This document shows, one piece after another, positions 44,324 through 55,215 of a stretch of DNA of 64,000 bases. The position numbers and the translations under genes were made by a program. Within the stretch, counting starts at the first letter, position 1. Each line of letters opens with the position of its first letter. Origin of the DNA: Nostoc sp. LEGE 06077 (GTDB lineage: Bacteria; Cyanobacteriota; Cyanobacteriia; Cyanobacteriales; Nostocaceae); contig NZ_JADEWI010000035.1 in assembly GCF_015207705.1 (NCBI RefSeq), positions 1 to 64,000 on the forward strand, read 5' to 3'. The notes under the pieces are model-generated. The model had not been told where the DNA came from and ran no database searches. It worked only from the letters and a program-made list of their open reading frames with translations.

Positions 44324-45133
44324 CTAATACTTAAAATTGATATAAGTTTCCACTTTTTCTTTCGGCAATTCTTCTACTACCTGACACCGTAGCATCTGCC
44401 TTAGCTCTTCTGGGAGACTATCATAATAGTCTCGTGGCAGAGTTAAATCTACCTTGGGTGTATGTAACCAGTGCATACTGTAGCCCATGACTACCATCGG
44501 TCTTGGCTGGTTTGTGCGATTGGGTGAACCTCGGTGCAGTGCTAAAGGCGATCGCATCATCACATCTCCAGGCTGCATATAAAAAGATTCCATCGGAATT
44601 TCACCCCTAGCAATCTTTTGTAAACCCTCTTCACGCGGTAAAACATGAGTTCCTTTCGCCATTTGAAACGGGCCGTTATCTGCTGTTACTTCCACCAAGG
44701 GAAAGTTAACTGCTAAGGCGTAAAGTGGTGTAACTATGGCATCACTAAACAATGGGCGAAAGTCTCGATGGGTTTCCTGATAATCTGAACCCTGAAACGG
44801 AACATCAACACCCAACTGCACCATCACGTATTCTTGGTAAAACACGCGTTTAAGAATAGCCATAATTACAGGATTGGCAAAAACCCACTCATTAGCAAAT
44901 GGCGAAACCCAAGGTAAAGTTAGATAGTAGCGGGACACTTCACGGGGAGCTAACCCACCTGGTTGATTTTGGCGATCGTGAAATAACTTTTCAAAAGCTT
45001 CTAGCCACTCATCAATCAATTTTTGCTCAAAAAGATTCCGAATTACACAAATTCCGTCTGTATTCAATTCTTGAGCTAATCTATCTAGGTCGGTAGCTGA
45101 ATATTTAGCTATACCGCCTATACTCTGCACCAT
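44324..45133 (-). CDS. Phytanoyl-CoA dioxygenase (PhyH) family protein
   Basis: 269 residues of a non-haem Fe(II)/2-oxoglutarate oxygenase. The iron ligands are in YQETHRDFRPL (HxD) and in SPLALHRGSPNRTN (distal His, with the 2-oxoglutarate-binding Arg). The double-stranded beta-helix is complete, from DGICVIRNLFEQKLI to the C-terminus. The substrate is unknown. It sits between GH43 and the cupin, and the four minus-strand genes (galK, cupin, PhyH, GH43) may form a sugar-related operon, though a 585-bp gap separates cupin from PhyH starts. Confidence 0.9.
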   Translation of the reverse strand: MVQSIGGIAKYSATDLDRLAQELNTDGICVIRNLFEQKLIDEWLEAFEKLFHDRQNQPGGLAPREVSRYYLTLPWVSPFANEWVFANPVIMAILKRVFYQEYVMVQLGVDVPFQGSDYQETHRDFRPLFSDAIVTPLYALAVNFPLVEVTADNGPFQMAKGTHVLPREEGLQKIARGEIPMESFYMQPGDVMMRSPLALHRGSPNRTNQPRPMVVMGYSMHWLHTPKVDLTLPRDYYDSLPEELRQMLRCQVVEELPKEKVETYINFKY

Positions 45134-45349
45134 TTGTCTTAACCTCTTTCATCAATAGCTGTAGAGGCTTATTTAAATTTGACTCTCACAGCCTTTTTTT
45201 ATAATTGCTAGTCGATAATAGCGCAATATCTTAACTTTTATCCTACTGATGTTCACAACAATTAGTATTAGTAACTCTACGCTAAATAAGCGGACTCATC
45301 TATTAAATATTACAGCAAAAATCTCCAGAAAAATTTGCTAGTGTAAGAA

Positions 45350-45748
45350 CTACAAAGAACTACCATCTAGTGAGCGCGATCGCACTCCTAAACTATCATT
45401 TGGTAGTGAAGGCCATCTCACTGTCACAATAGTACAGTCAGACTGAGCAACCCAACAATGCGGCACACCAGCACACCAGAGTACATAGTCACCTTCATGA
45501 GATAAAGTAATATCTCTATCCTCAAATTGGAGGCAAAATTGACCATTAATCAAGATAGAAAGAGTAGCGGCTTGATTATTAACCGCCCACTCGGTTCTAC
45601 TGTCTCCTGCTTGATGGACACCCCATTTTATTTCTAATGCTGTGGTTGAACGCAGATCATCATCTGGGGTGATAAAGTGTCCCATAAACCAACCCCAGCG
45701 ATTCACGCCTTCGCTCGCAGCATTCCCAAAAATAACTTTAGGCTGCAT
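45350..45748 (-). CDS. Cupin-fold protein
   Basis: 132 residues from the ATG at 45748, with GAGGTG upstream and an alternative GTG one codon before. The single-domain cupin pattern is visible: LEIKWGVHQAGDSRTEW, then LSILINGQFCLQFEDRDITL and GDYVLWCAGVPHCWVAQSD. The metal-binding His residues of the classical cupin motif are only partly conserved (H in VHQAGD and in VPHCW). Its start overlaps the last 11 bp of galK, so it is translationally coupled. It may bind a sugar or signal linked to galactose metabolism. Confidence 0.75.
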   Translation of the reverse strand: MQPKVIFGNAASEGVNRWGWFMGHFITPDDDLRSTTALEIKWGVHQAGDSRTEWAVNNQAATLSILINGQFCLQFEDRDITLSHEGDYVLWCAGVPHCWVAQSDCTIVTVRWPSLPNDSLGVRSRSLDGSSL

Positions 45749-46820
45749 CACTCACCTCAACATCGGGAACTAAAATTTGCCCCTTATAACCTGCATTATT
45801 GTATTGTTGGAGGACTTGGGTTGCGATCGCTTTTTCTTCACCTAACGCCACCAACGCCACACAAGAACCCCCAAAACCTGCACCTGTCAACCTTGCACCA
45901 AATACACCTGGGGTTTTCTGTAAAATTTCTACCAATGTATCTAATGCTGGTACGGAAACTTCATAATCATCCCGCAAACTCGCATGAGATGCGTTCATCA
46001 ACTCCCCAAAATGCTCAGGTGTTACTCCCTGCAACACTTCTAAAACACGGTTATCTTCTGTCACCACATGACGAGCGCGACGGTTGAAGGGTTCTGGTAA
46101 TGTTTCTGTTACCTTAGCATCAATGATATCTCTGAGTGCCTTGACTCCTAATAAATTAGCCGCGTGTTCACATTCAGCACGACGCTGGTTATACCCACTA
46201 GTTGCTAAGGTGTGGGGTACACCGCTATCTATAACTACAATTGTGGTTTTGTTGGGGAAAGGTAGTACACGACGTTCTAGAGTCCGGGTATCTAAAAACA
46301 AAATATGTTGAGTGTCAGCAAGACTGGAAGCCATTTGATCCATGATGCCGCATTGTACACCTGCATAGTGAATCTCTGCCTGTTGGGCAAATTGGGCAAT
46401 TTCCACGTCATCAATTGGTAAATCCAAAAGTTGACGAATTGCTCGTAGTGTTGCTACTTCCAAAGCTGCACTACTAGATAAGCCAGAACCCATAGGAACT
46501 GAGGATTGGACGTACACATTTAAGGAAGGAATCGTATATCCTGCTTTGTTCAACACCTCAATACAGCCAAAAATATAACTGGCGAATCCAGAAGGGGTAT
46601 GATGACTTTCTAAAATACTTACACGCTCTTGCAGATTTTCTGAATAAAAGTGATGTTCTCCATCATCACTAAAACTTAGTTGTACTGTTGTGTGTTGAGG
46701 GATAGCAGTTGGTAGAACAAAACCATCGTTGTAGTCGGTATGTTCGCCCAGTAAGTTGACTCTTCCTGGTGCGATCGCTTGTGTTTCCGATAGTTTACCG
46801 AATATTTGTTGAAAACTCAT
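45738..46820 (-). CDS. galK: Galactokinase
   Basis: 360 residues of the GHMP kinase family. Motif 1 PGRVNLLGEHTDYNDGFVLP is the galactokinase signature. Motif 2 SSVPMGSGLSSSAALE binds ATP phosphate, and motif 3 ARLTGAGFGGSCVALV closes the site. It phosphorylates galactose at C1, the first step of the Leloir pathway. galE lies 7.5 kb away and Glf about 11 kb away, so the wider region supplies UDP-Gal and UDP-Galf. galT was not seen in the window. The end overlaps the cupin start by 11 bp. Confidence 0.95.
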   Translation of the reverse strand: MSFQQIFGKLSETQAIAPGRVNLLGEHTDYNDGFVLPTAIPQHTTVQLSFSDDGEHHFYSENLQERVSILESHHTPSGFASYIFGCIEVLNKAGYTIPSLNVYVQSSVPMGSGLSSSAALEVATLRAIRQLLDLPIDDVEIAQFAQQAEIHYAGVQCGIMDQMASSLADTQHILFLDTRTLERRVLPFPNKTTIVVIDSGVPHTLATSGYNQRRAECEHAANLLGVKALRDIIDAKVTETLPEPFNRRARHVVTEDNRVLEVLQGVTPEHFGELMNASHASLRDDYEVSVPALDTLVEILQKTPGVFGARLTGAGFGGSCVALVALGEEKAIATQVLQQYNNAGYKGQILVPDVEVSDAA

Positions 46821-47419
46821 AATTATTTTTTGCTAACTTCTCAAATTATGCACATCTATCTATAGGCTTAAACATCTATAAAAATGTAGATAAGTGATAT
46901 TTGTAAATGCTTTTCTGCTCATATCATAATCCTTCTTTCTAAGAATAAATTGGTAATAGCTAATAAACTTAAATATAGGTTTTCATTGTTTTATTTAAAT
47001 TGTTAAAAACTTGGCCAATAGAATTTTTCAGTTTTTATGTAAGGTATTGTTAATTACAATCAGGACTTACGCACAAAGATTGTCTGTGAAAACAGGGTGT
47101 AGGGGTGAAAGAGTATAGGGCGTAAGGGTTTTGAATAAGTACACACGCCACTTGGCTCAAGTCGGGAAACCATGCGGCGGCAGGGCAGTTAGTTCCTCCC
47201 AGAAGAAACCCCCTACAGCCCTTGCTCTGAATATAGCAAGGCAACCAGCTAGTAATCGGATAGAAGAGTCTTAGAGGCGATCGCCCTCTTAAACTCATCA
47301 CTGATTTAGAGTGGCAAAATTCCTTGTCTGAGAGCAATGTATGGGAAAATACAAGACTGGCCACAGTAGCGACCAATGATTCACTAACTCTACTAAAAAA
47401 CATTTCAGAACAAGGAATA
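46821..47419. other. Intergenic region with dispersed repeats
   Basis: A 600-bp spacer between the divergent galK and methyltransferase genes. The segment at about 47060-47250 contains words typical of Nostoc dispersed repeats (caggacttacgcac, ttggctcaagtcggg). A small palindrome around a HIP1 site lies near 47275-47292. No gene is supported. Confidence 0.4.
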
Positions 47420-48496
47420 ATGGCTAAAAATTTCCCTAGCAATTCACAACTTTCCTCAGATAATTCAAATTCTTCTATTCGCATAGCAAAGCCAAGTTCT
47501 GAGTTCTATTCGGTTTTTTCCGAAGCAGAAGTTTTAGAAATAATTCACGCATTAGAAACTAGGTTGGAAATTCCTCTCAAATATTCTTATAAAGGTCAAG
47601 GAGCGAAAATTTGGCATAATTTTTATCAAAAATTTGTTAGTCCTAAATGGTATCGCAAATCAAGTGTAGAAATTGACCTTTTAAGGGACAATTTTGCCTA
47701 TATTTATGAAAATATCTCCAAATTTAGCCAAGTTAACGTTATCGATGTAGGTGCAGGGAATTCATACCCAGCCAAAGAATTTGTTGCTAGACTCAATCAA
47801 TTGAATAAAATTAATCAATATTTTGCCTTAGATATTAGTGAAGGCTTGCTGACTGTATCAAAGAAAAATTTCACCGCTTGGTTTCCCAAACTAGAGTATA
47901 TAAACCAACAGATTGATATCGAAAATAGCTGCTTACCTGAAAATCTATCAGGAAACCCCAAAATAATCTTGCATTTGGGTGTGACAATGGGCAATCATCA
48001 CAATAGAAATCAGGTGCTGAATAACTTTAAAAATAGTATGGATGAAAATGATTTACTCATCTTTACTAATGAAATTGGTTCTAACTCTCAATGGGATGGC
48101 ATAGCTAGAGGTGGTTGTAAATATCACGCCGAAGAAATATATCGCTCAATCAAAAATAAATTTGGATTGCAATCTCAAGACTGTCAACTTGTTAGAAAAT
48201 ACGATTTAGCAACAGATAGTGTTGTAGCTAATATTAAATTTCGGCATAATTACACTATCAATTTCAATGTTCAGGGAATCAATCAGCAAATTGCAATCCC
48301 TGAAGGTAAAGAAATTACCATTTGGAGACATCATAAGCATGAAATGTCTGAACTTATCCAAGAGTTAAAAAGTGCTGGATTACAACTTGTTCACTACACT
48401 ACTAACAAGTATTCATCACATATTATGGCAATTTGTCAGCTAGGGGACAGGAACTTCCAGACACCATGTAATTTATCAACGCCCAGCCCAAGCTAA
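47420..48496 (+). CDS. EgtD-like SAM-dependent methyltransferase
   Basis: 358 residues from the ATG at 47420, with AAGGA upstream. The fold is that of the EgtD (histidine N-alpha-methyltransferase) family. [20 protein letters not shown] binds S-adenosylmethionine, [10 protein letters not shown] carries the acidic ribose-binding position, and [15 protein letters not shown] corresponds to the GSxxGN loop. The distal domain is [20 protein letters not shown] and later [14 protein letters not shown]. EgtD itself makes ergothioneine precursors together with EgtB, which is not seen here, so the substrate may be another amino acid. Its 3' end overlaps murD by 21 bp on the opposite strand. Confidence 0.8.
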   Translation: MAKNFPSNSQLSSDNSNSSIRIAKPSSEFYSVFSEAEVLEIIHALETRLEIPLKYSYKGQGAKIWHNFYQKFVSPKWYRKSSVEIDLLRDNFAYIYENISKFSQVNVIDVGAGNSYPAKEFVARLNQLNKINQYFALDISEGLLTVSKKNFTAWFPKLEYINQQIDIENSCLPENLSGNPKIILHLGVTMGNHHNRNQVLNNFKNSMDENDLLIFTNEIGSNSQWDGIARGGCKYHAEEIYRSIKNKFGLQSQDCQLVRKYDLATDSVVANIKFRHNYTINFNVQGINQQIAIPEGKEITIWRHHKHEMSELIQELKSAGLQLVHYTTNKYSSHIMAICQLGDRNFQTPCNLSTPSPS

Positions 48497-49846
48497 ACAC
48501 AACTGACGGAAGTCGTCACCGCGCACTTCAAAGTTAGGATATTGGTCGAAACTTGCACAAGCGGGAGACAACAATACTACAGGTGCTTGATGCTGTTTGG
48601 CTAATTCTGCTGACCGAGGTACAGCTTTTGCCATTGTTTCGACGATTTCGTAATTAGTGTACCCTACTTCTTGTAAGCGTTGGGCAAAGGCTGGTGCGGC
48701 TGCGCCAATGAGTAATACAGATGCGGCTTTGGCTTGGATTTTGGCTAACCAACCTGTATCATCGCCGGGTTTGGCTTCTCCCCCTGCGATCAAAATTGTC
48801 GGACTTTTTACCGATGCTAACCCGACTTCGGCTGCGTCGTAGTTGGTGGCTTTGCTGTCGTTGATAAAGTCCACGCCTTCCCAAGTGCAGATATGTTCTA
48901 AGCGGTGGGGAACGCCAGGAAATTCTTGAATTGCTTTGGTAATTGCGTCGGGTTGAATGTCTGCTAATCTGGCTGCGGCTACGGCCATGAGGAGATTTTG
49001 CAGGTTGTGTTCTCCGACCATGCGTAATGCAGAGGCTTCAATAATTCTCGTTGGTGTTGAAGTGGCGGTTAATTTTTCGACTACCCAGCCATCTTCGATA
49101 TAAAAACCTTTGTCGCCAATTAAAAAATCTTTACCTTTAACACTTGTCCAATAAGCATCAGGCCAATGACTTAAACCGACCTTATTTAAATAAGCGTCAT
49201 CGCCGTTAAATATTTGTAACTGAGACTGCTTTAACAGCTTGGCTTTGATGTCGTAGTAAGTTTCTAAAGTTTGGTGACGGGCGAGGTGGTCGGGTGTAAA
49301 TGTCGTCCAAACGCCGATGCGCGGTGCTAAAGATGAAGATGATTCAATTTGATAGCTGCTAATTTCGCCAATTACCCAATCGGGAAGTTTAGAAGATAGA
49401 GCGACTTCACACGCTGCATAGCCAATGTTACCGCAGGCAGGAGCATCAAATCCGGCTGCTTGGAAAATGGCGGCGATTAAGGCTGTGGTGGTCGTTTTGC
49501 CATTTGTCCCGGTGATGGCTACCCAAGGCTGGGACTTTAAATTTCGCCAAGCCAATTCCATCTCGCCAATAGTTTCAATCCCTAGTTCTCGTGCTTTGAC
49601 TAACAAGGGAACATCCCAAGGTACGCCGGGACTAACAACAATTAATTGGGGTAAATCAGAACTGTTTAAATCTAGGGAATATCCTAGTTTAACGGTGATT
49701 TGTTCGGCAGCAAGTTCTTGTTGTTGTTGCAGGAAGGTGTCAGAGGTGTTGCGATCGCCTAGATCCACCTCCCATCCTTCCCGTTTCAACAATCTCGCCG
49801 CAGCAACACCGGACTTACCTAATCCAATTACATGAGCTTTGGACAT
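48476..49846 (-). CDS. murD: UDP-N-acetylmuramoylalanine--D-glutamate ligase
   Basis: 456 residues from the ATG at 49846 ([13 protein letters not shown]); the longer frame from 49876 adds ten unlikely residues. It adds D-glutamate to UDP-MurNAc-L-Ala in peptidoglycan synthesis. Motifs: N-terminal Rossmann [19 protein letters not shown] loop [21 protein letters not shown] in [27 protein letters not shown], and the C-terminal [20 protein letters not shown]. The gene is single, convergent with the methyltransferase gene, and 83 bp downstream of glyS on the same strand. Confidence 0.95.
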   Translation of the reverse strand: MSKAHVIGLGKSGVAAARLLKREGWEVDLGDRNTSDTFLQQQQELAAEQITVKLGYSLDLNSSDLPQLIVVSPGVPWDVPLLVKARELGIETIGEMELAWRNLKSQPWVAITGTNGKTTTTALIAAIFQAAGFDAPACGNIGYAACEVALSSKLPDWVIGEISSYQIESSSSLAPRIGVWTTFTPDHLARHQTLETYYDIKAKLLKQSQLQIFNGDDAYLNKVGLSHWPDAYWTSVKGKDFLIGDKGFYIEDGWVVEKLTATSTPTRIIEASALRMVGEHNLQNLLMAVAAARLADIQPDAITKAIQEFPGVPHRLEHICTWEGVDFINDSKATNYDAAEVGLASVKSPTILIAGGEAKPGDDTGWLAKIQAKAASVLLIGAAAPAFAQRLQEVGYTNYEIVETMAKAVPRSAELAKQHQAPVVLLSPACASFDQYPNFEVRGDDFRQLCLAWAGR

Positions 49847-49929
49847 AGACTGTAGCAGAGACCCCTGGTTAAGCACTCATTATACTAGCGCTAATTGGTA
49901 ACATTTACACCATATTTTGTTGATCTACG

Positions 49930-52080
49930 CTACAGATTTTTCACAATAGATCCAAAGTCAGCTAACACCCGCGCGTGATTCCGCAATAATCCCAGTAAAT
50001 TCAAGCGATTACGCTTAATATCTGGGTTGGTATCCATAACTAACACGCTTTCTGGGCCATCAAAGAAATTGCTGACAGTAGGGGCGATTTTTTCTAACGC
50101 TGCAATTAACAGTTGATAGTTCCGTGATTGCTGGGCGGTTTGGGTTTGGGGTACTAATTCCAAAATCGCATCGTAAAATGCTTTTTCGGATGACTTTTGG
50201 AATAGTTCGGGATTAATTAAATTTGCTGGTTCTAGCTGTTGGGTATCTAAATCACCTTGGGCGGCGAGGCGAGTAGAACGGTTGACGGTTTCGTAGATTT
50301 TATCTAGAGTACCATCATTGCGGATTTGTTGCAGATATAAGGCGCGATCGCGGACATCTAATAAATCTTGCAATGCTCTTTCGGTATATTCTGGGTCATT
50401 TTCTCCCAAAACAGCATTCACTAAATCGTAATCAATTTGTTTTTCTTCTTGTAATAAAGTCCGAATCCGTTGTAAGAAAAATTCTTGCAAGGTTGTGACT
50501 AATTGTCCTGATTCTTTGTTATATTCTTGAGCAAAATTAGCGGCTGTTTGCTGCAATAAATTATCTAAATTAATTCCTAAATTCGCAGCCCAAGTAATAT
50601 TGACAATGGCATTGGCAGCGCGACGCAAAGCAAAGGGGTCAGAAGAACCTGTGGGAATTAACCCTAAGCCAAAAATGCTGACCAAAGTATCTAATCTATC
50701 AGCCAAACCGACAACTTGACCTGTTAAGGTTTCCGGTAAAATATCATCGGCTCCCCGTGGTAAATAATGTTCAAAAATTGCCGTTGCCACTGCTTCATTT
50801 TCACCACTAGCTAAAGCATATTTCTGCCCCATAATGCCTTGCAATTCAGGGAATTCATACACCATTTGACTGACTAAATCAGCTTTACACAACAATGCAG
50901 CCCGTTGAATATTTTGGCTATCTGTTGCTGATAATCCCAGTTGTTTGGCAATTTGCTCGGCAATATTGATGATTCGATTTACCTTGACACGTAACGAACC
51001 TAAATCTTCTTGAAAAGTTACCTTTTCTAACTGCGGTAAAAAGCTTTCTAAAGGTTTAGATATATCAGCGTTATAAAAAAACTGTCCATCAGCTAATCGG
51101 GCGCGGATGACTCGTTCATTACCTTTGGCAATGATATCTGATTTTGTTGGATCGCCATTAGAAACTGTGATAAAATTAGGTAGTAATTCCTTGTGATTTT
51201 CTCCTTTAAAAACAGGAAAATATCTTTGGTGGCTAACCATGACAGTTGTAATAACTTCCGTGGGTAGATTCAAAAATGCTGAGTCAAATTTTCCCACAAC
51301 TGGCGAAGGCCATTCTACCAAGTTGGTTACTTCTTTTAACAAATAGGGATAGATTTCTGTAGAACCATTGACCGAATTAACTGCGGCGTTAACTTCTTTT
51401 TCAATTGTAGTTGCACGTTCATTATTATCAACTACTACATAAGCAGAACGCAGAGTTTCAACGTAATCAGTTGCTTGGTGAATAGTCACAGTTGCGGGAT
51501 GTAAAACCCGATGACCGTGAGAAATGCGATCGCTGGTAATTCTATCAGAACCGTTAACCAATTCTATCGGCAAAATCGCATCATCCAACAAAGCCACCAA
51601 CCACCGCACAGGGCGAGAAAACCTCACATCGCCATCACCCCAGCGCATCAACCGCTTACCTTCTAAAGTGAAAATCCATTGGGGAATTAGTTCGGTAAAA
51701 ATGTCAGCTACCGGACGACCAGGAGTTTTTTTGTTAATAAACACAAAATCGCCTTTATCAGTCGGGCGAATTTGTAGCGCGTCGATTTCCACACCTTGCT
51801 TTTTCGCAAAGCCGACCGCTGCTTGTGTAGGTTGACCATCTTTAAAAGCAGCTTGGGCGGGAGGCCCTTTAATTTCTTCTTCCCGGTCTGGTTGTTGCTG
51901 TGGTAGACCTTTGATCAGTACCGCCAAGCGTCGGGGAGTACCGTAAACTTCTACAGCGTCACTGTTGAGACTATTGGCTGTCAAAGTTTGGGGAATGCGC
52001 GATCGCCATTGTACTATGGCATCACTGAGAAAATTTGCAGGTAGTTCTTCTGTACCAACTTCCAATAAAAAATCCGGCAT
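49930..52080 (-). CDS. glyS: Glycyl-tRNA synthetase beta subunit
   Basis: 716 residues, the full length of the family. [20 protein letters not shown] is the conserved start, with [12 protein letters not shown] and KGPPAQAAF after it. The central part has [12 protein letters not shown] and [13 protein letters not shown], and the C-terminal anticodon/HD-like part has [13 protein letters not shown] and [20 protein letters not shown]. It pairs with the alpha subunit GlyQ, which is not in the window, to form the tetrameric enzyme that charges tRNA-Gly. murD follows closely on the same strand. Confidence 0.96.
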   Translation of the reverse strand: MPDFLLEVGTEELPANFLSDAIVQWRSRIPQTLTANSLNSDAVEVYGTPRRLAVLIKGLPQQQPDREEEIKGPPAQAAFKDGQPTQAAVGFAKKQGVEIDALQIRPTDKGDFVFINKKTPGRPVADIFTELIPQWIFTLEGKRLMRWGDGDVRFSRPVRWLVALLDDAILPIELVNGSDRITSDRISHGHRVLHPATVTIHQATDYVETLRSAYVVVDNNERATTIEKEVNAAVNSVNGSTEIYPYLLKEVTNLVEWPSPVVGKFDSAFLNLPTEVITTVMVSHQRYFPVFKGENHKELLPNFITVSNGDPTKSDIIAKGNERVIRARLADGQFFYNADISKPLESFLPQLEKVTFQEDLGSLRVKVNRIINIAEQIAKQLGLSATDSQNIQRAALLCKADLVSQMVYEFPELQGIMGQKYALASGENEAVATAIFEHYLPRGADDILPETLTGQVVGLADRLDTLVSIFGLGLIPTGSSDPFALRRAANAIVNITWAANLGINLDNLLQQTAANFAQEYNKESGQLVTTLQEFFLQRIRTLLQEEKQIDYDLVNAVLGENDPEYTERALQDLLDVRDRALYLQQIRNDGTLDKIYETVNRSTRLAAQGDLDTQQLEPANLINPELFQKSSEKAFYDAILELVPQTQTAQQSRNYQLLIAALEKIAPTVSNFFDGPESVLVMDTNPDIKRNRLNLLGLLRNHARVLADFGSIVKNL

Positions 52081-52179
52081 AAGACAAGGTTCACATCAGT
52101 CAATTCCACCAGTTTACCTTGCCATCATGTTGAAGAGGTGTACAGGCTAAAATCAGAAAGTCTCAGACCAAATACAGTC

Positions 52180-52431
52180 ATGACCAGCAAAATTACATTA
52201 GATATTGATGAAGCTTTACTCCAAAAAGCAGAACGTTGGGCGCAGCAACAAAAACTATCCCTTGCTGATGTGATCACTAATTTTCTACGTCAGTTACCAG
52301 ACAATGATTTGACACCGCAACAAGAACATCCTTTAGCCCAATTTGCTGGAATTTTGAGCGATGCAGAAGCTAAAGAATTACAACAAGTAATTGCAGACGA
52401 GTTTGAGCAGATAGACACAAATGAATGGTAA
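52180..52431 (+). CDS. VapB-like antitoxin
   Basis: 83 residues from the ATG at 52180. MTSKITLDIDEALLQKAERW and AQQQKLSLADVITNFLRQLP is a ribbon-helix-helix-like DNA-binding segment. The C-terminal part, PLAQFAGILSDAEAKELQQV and the EFEQIDTNEW tail, is the toxin-binding region of such antitoxins. The stop overlaps the PIN toxin start by 11 bp, so the genes are translated together. It should repress its own operon. Confidence 0.85.
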   Translation: MTSKITLDIDEALLQKAERWAQQQKLSLADVITNFLRQLPDNDLTPQQEHPLAQFAGILSDAEAKELQQVIADEFEQIDTNEW

Positions 52432-52810
52432 TGTAGCCTTAGATACTTCTGTTGCTGTGCGGTTTTTAAATGGTGATCAAGCAGTTGTAGCTCAAGTACT
52501 AGCATTGACAACTGTAATTTTACCAACTGTTGTTGTGGGTGAATTATTATTTGGAGCAGAAAACTCCAGTCGTCCTTTGCAAAATCTGCCCCGTTATTTA
52601 GAGTTTATTGAAACCTGCGAAGTAGTAACATTAGGTCGAGAAACTGCTGTGGTATATGCTCAAACTCGGTTAGCATTGAAGCAGAAAGGAAGACCAATTC
52701 CCATGAATGATATTTGGATTGTAGCACAGTGTTTAGAACATACTTGGCGGTTGGTAACAGATGATTCTGACTTTAGCTATGTGGATGGATTAATATTAGA
52801 AAACTGGTAG
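52421..52810 (+). CDS. PIN-domain toxin (VapC family)
   Basis: 129 residues of a PIN ribonuclease. The acidic active-site residues are in ALDTSVAVRFLNGD (first Asp), VVVGELLFGAENSS (Glu), IPMNDIWIVAQCLE (Asp) and LVTDDSDFSYVDGL (Asp). It cuts specific RNAs, usually initiator tRNA or rRNA in VapC toxins, when not bound by VapB. The pair lies between glyS and the Dnd-type genes, a small accessory insertion in an otherwise housekeeping stretch. Confidence 0.9.
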   Translation: MNGNVALDTSVAVRFLNGDQAVVAQVLALTTVILPTVVVGELLFGAENSSRPLQNLPRYLEFIETCEVVTLGRETAVVYAQTRLALKQKGRPIPMNDIWIVAQCLEHTWRLVTDDSDFSYVDGLILENW

Positions 52811-52972
52811 TATCTACCTTAAAAATATTTACAACAGCTTACTTACTTTCATCTCTCAAATTCTCACTCTCTGCGCCTCTGCGTAAAACAAATTCATATT
52901 GTCACTCAGCAACGCCAAATCAATAAATTACCATCATCCTAAAAGATAACTAGTATAATTTCTGCCTAGCTA

Positions 52973-55045
52973 TTACCAATTACGCTCAACTACCATCACC
53001 TCAGTATATTCAAACTCATTCGGACTTTGCTTAACTAACGGATATCTTTCCTCACCCAACTCAATATAATCTTGCTCACAGTCAGGCTTAGAGGAATAAT
53101 AAGTCAACACATATTCTCGCCCAATTCTATTAGCCATTTCCTGTTCTACTTCACCCCGCCATTGCGTTTTCGTAACCAAAATAATTAACTGATTGGCTAA
53201 TTCAGGTAGTGTTTGAGCAATACGGCGGCGATAAGTTTCATCTAAACTACCAAAGGGAGAATCCATCACTATTGGGAACGTGCTACTATTCGGCACAGTT
53301 AAAACTTTGCGCTTTTCGCTCCATTCCCGCACCTTATCAATAATACTGGCAATAAAAGACAAACTGAGAATTTGATTTTCTCCTGTAGATGCAGCAACGA
53401 GTGATTCTATTTTCGCTGTATTTTCTACTAAGGTGAGTTCATACTTATCACTAATTTTGGGTAGATAGGGCGCAAAAGATATTGAGGTGAATATTTCCTG
53501 TAATCGCTGTTCTAATTGCACCCGAAACTGTTTTTCTTGCCGATTTCTGACTTCAGTTAATCTTTCAATCGCATCTTGGGTTGCGTTGATGCGTCTTTGT
53601 GCGAGTAATTGCTTTTCTTCATTGAGTTTCTGCTTGGCTATTTGTTTTACCAAAGCATCAATCTCAGTTTTTAAGTGCAAAATCCGCTGTTGATTTGCAC
53701 CTTGTTCTCGATTTAATTCATCAATTTTACTTTCAATTTGATCTAAGCGTTTTTGTAAACTACTAATTTCTTCATTCGCATCTTTACGCAACCGTTCTTG
53801 AATCGTATCTAATTCAAGTTCAATTTGGGAGATATTTTGGCGAAACTGATTAATTCTTGTTTGTTCTCTATCGACTTCTTCCCAAAATACTATGGCTTGC
53901 TTATCAATTTCATCAACTTGGGCGCTCATGCGAATTGCTGTTTCTTCCATAACAGAAGAACCAGCCTTCTCTAACCAATCACTCACATTTGTATGGTTAT
54001 GATTACCTGCATTTAATTCTGCACCACAAATACAGCGGTTATTTTTGAGTAATTCGCTAATAAATTCCCGCGAAATTCCTGATGTTAATTCACCGCGGGC
54101 TTTTAATTCATTGAGAATTGTCCGAAATTGAGTTGTCGTATCTGATAGCAAAATTGTATAACCGCGTGCCGAAATAATTTTTTTCAGCGCGTCTCTAGTT
54201 TGCCGCAGATTTTCTTGAAAAGATGTTTTTTGATTTTCTAATTCTTGTCGTCTGTCTTGCAGTTCTTTTGCGGCGCTGAGTTCGAGTAGCCGATTACCTG
54301 TCTCTTTTTTGAAGCTTTGTTGATATTCTAATTCTTGTTTAATTTCAGTTTGTCTAGTGTTGATTTTAGCAATTTCTTGTTCTAGTTTTTCTTGTTCTTT
54401 TAAAAGTTGTTTAATTGCTGAATCGCCAATCGCTTTTAATTCATTTTCTAAACTTTTTTTAGCTTCACCGAGATGTTTGATAGAACGGTTAATTACCTCT
54501 ACACCCAAAAAAATCTTGATAGCTTCGGCAATTTCCGCTTTTTTATCAGAACGGACTATTTCTTCAATGCGTTCCCCATCAAAGAAAAAGTATTGATGTA
54601 AGCTGGCGGGTAAAATTTGCCCAATGATTTCTTCTGGTTTTTGCAGTGGAAAATACCATCTACCATCATCGCCAGCCACTTGCATTAATAATTCTGTTTT
54701 GAGTAAGTCGAAGTCGGTTTTATCTTTATATATGCGACATTGGCGTTTGGCGTTGTAGCGTTTACCTTCATGTTCCCAGTTAACTTCTACCCAACATTCT
54801 ACTGATTGTCCAGTTTTAGCTTCGGCGATCGCTCTTTTATTCACCAACTGTTCTGTTGAAGCAAAGGCAGCACTAAACTTTTCGTATAATACCCAGGTAA
54901 AAGCATTCAGTAAACTGGTTTTTCCCGATCCATTATTACCATGAATAATTGTGGTATTGAGAATATCTCCTCCTGACAAAACTATCTCTGGTGTTCTGCC
55001 GTAAAAAGAGCGAAAGTTACACAGTTTAATTGAAGTGAGTTTCAT
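52973..55045 (-). CDS. dndD: DndD-like SMC-type ATPase
   Basis: 690 residues. The N-terminal ATPase half begins MKLTSIKLCNFRSFYG with Walker A HGNNGSGKTS (G36-S44), followed by the YFFFDGERIEEIVRSDKKAE segment typical of DndD. Long coiled coils (about 190-310 and 380-500) flank a hook at about residue 338, RCICGAELNAGN. The C-terminal half has the ENQILSLSFIASI signature and Walker B FPIVMDSPFGSLDE. DndD is part of the DNA phosphorothioation machinery (with DndC and DndE) and supplies ATPase or nicking functions. dndC and dndE are not visible here. Its ATG overlaps the stop of a tiny upstream gene. Confidence 0.85.
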   Translation of the reverse strand: MKLTSIKLCNFRSFYGRTPEIVLSGGDILNTTIIHGNNGSGKTSLLNAFTWVLYEKFSAAFASTEQLVNKRAIAEAKTGQSVECWVEVNWEHEGKRYNAKRQCRIYKDKTDFDLLKTELLMQVAGDDGRWYFPLQKPEEIIGQILPASLHQYFFFDGERIEEIVRSDKKAEIAEAIKIFLGVEVINRSIKHLGEAKKSLENELKAIGDSAIKQLLKEQEKLEQEIAKINTRQTEIKQELEYQQSFKKETGNRLLELSAAKELQDRRQELENQKTSFQENLRQTRDALKKIISARGYTILLSDTTTQFRTILNELKARGELTSGISREFISELLKNNRCICGAELNAGNHNHTNVSDWLEKAGSSVMEETAIRMSAQVDEIDKQAIVFWEEVDREQTRINQFRQNISQIELELDTIQERLRKDANEEISSLQKRLDQIESKIDELNREQGANQQRILHLKTEIDALVKQIAKQKLNEEKQLLAQRRINATQDAIERLTEVRNRQEKQFRVQLEQRLQEIFTSISFAPYLPKISDKYELTLVENTAKIESLVAASTGENQILSLSFIASIIDKVREWSEKRKVLTVPNSSTFPIVMDSPFGSLDETYRRRIAQTLPELANQLIILVTKTQWRGEVEQEMANRIGREYVLTYYSSKPDCEQDYIELGEERYPLVKQSPNEFEYTEVMVVERNW

Positions 55046-55215
55046 TGCACGGCTTCCTTGACAATTGCCAAAATATCATCGTTGATAGGGCTGTTACTTT
55101 TCTTATCCAGCCTGCTTTTTTCTAGATACCATACTCGCTCTATTATTTGCCGCACTTCCGGCGAGGCGCTAGTAATTGGCTCTTGCACATCATCGATATT
55201 CTGCTCTGGCAACAT
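55042..55215 (-). CDS. Tiny protein overlapping dndD start
   Basis: 57 residues: MLPEQNIDDVQEPITSASPE, VRQIIERVWYLEKSRLDKKS, NSPINDDILAIVKEAVQ. Its TGA overlaps the dndD ATG (ATGA), the usual sign of translational coupling. It is hydrophilic and likely helical. It could be a true small partner of the DndD-like ATPase, or the separated C-terminal tail of an ancestral upstream protein such as DndC. I recognise no family. Upstream to 55538 lies AT-rich DNA in which I see no larger reading frame. Confidence 0.6.
   Translation of the reverse strand: MLPEQNIDDVQEPITSASPEVRQIIERVWYLEKSRLDKKSNSPINDDILAIVKEAVQ

Noticed and set aside
47324-47419. Extended N-terminus of the EgtD-like gene from a TTG
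   Set aside because: The ATG at 47420 has a good ribosome binding site and the extension has no family support.
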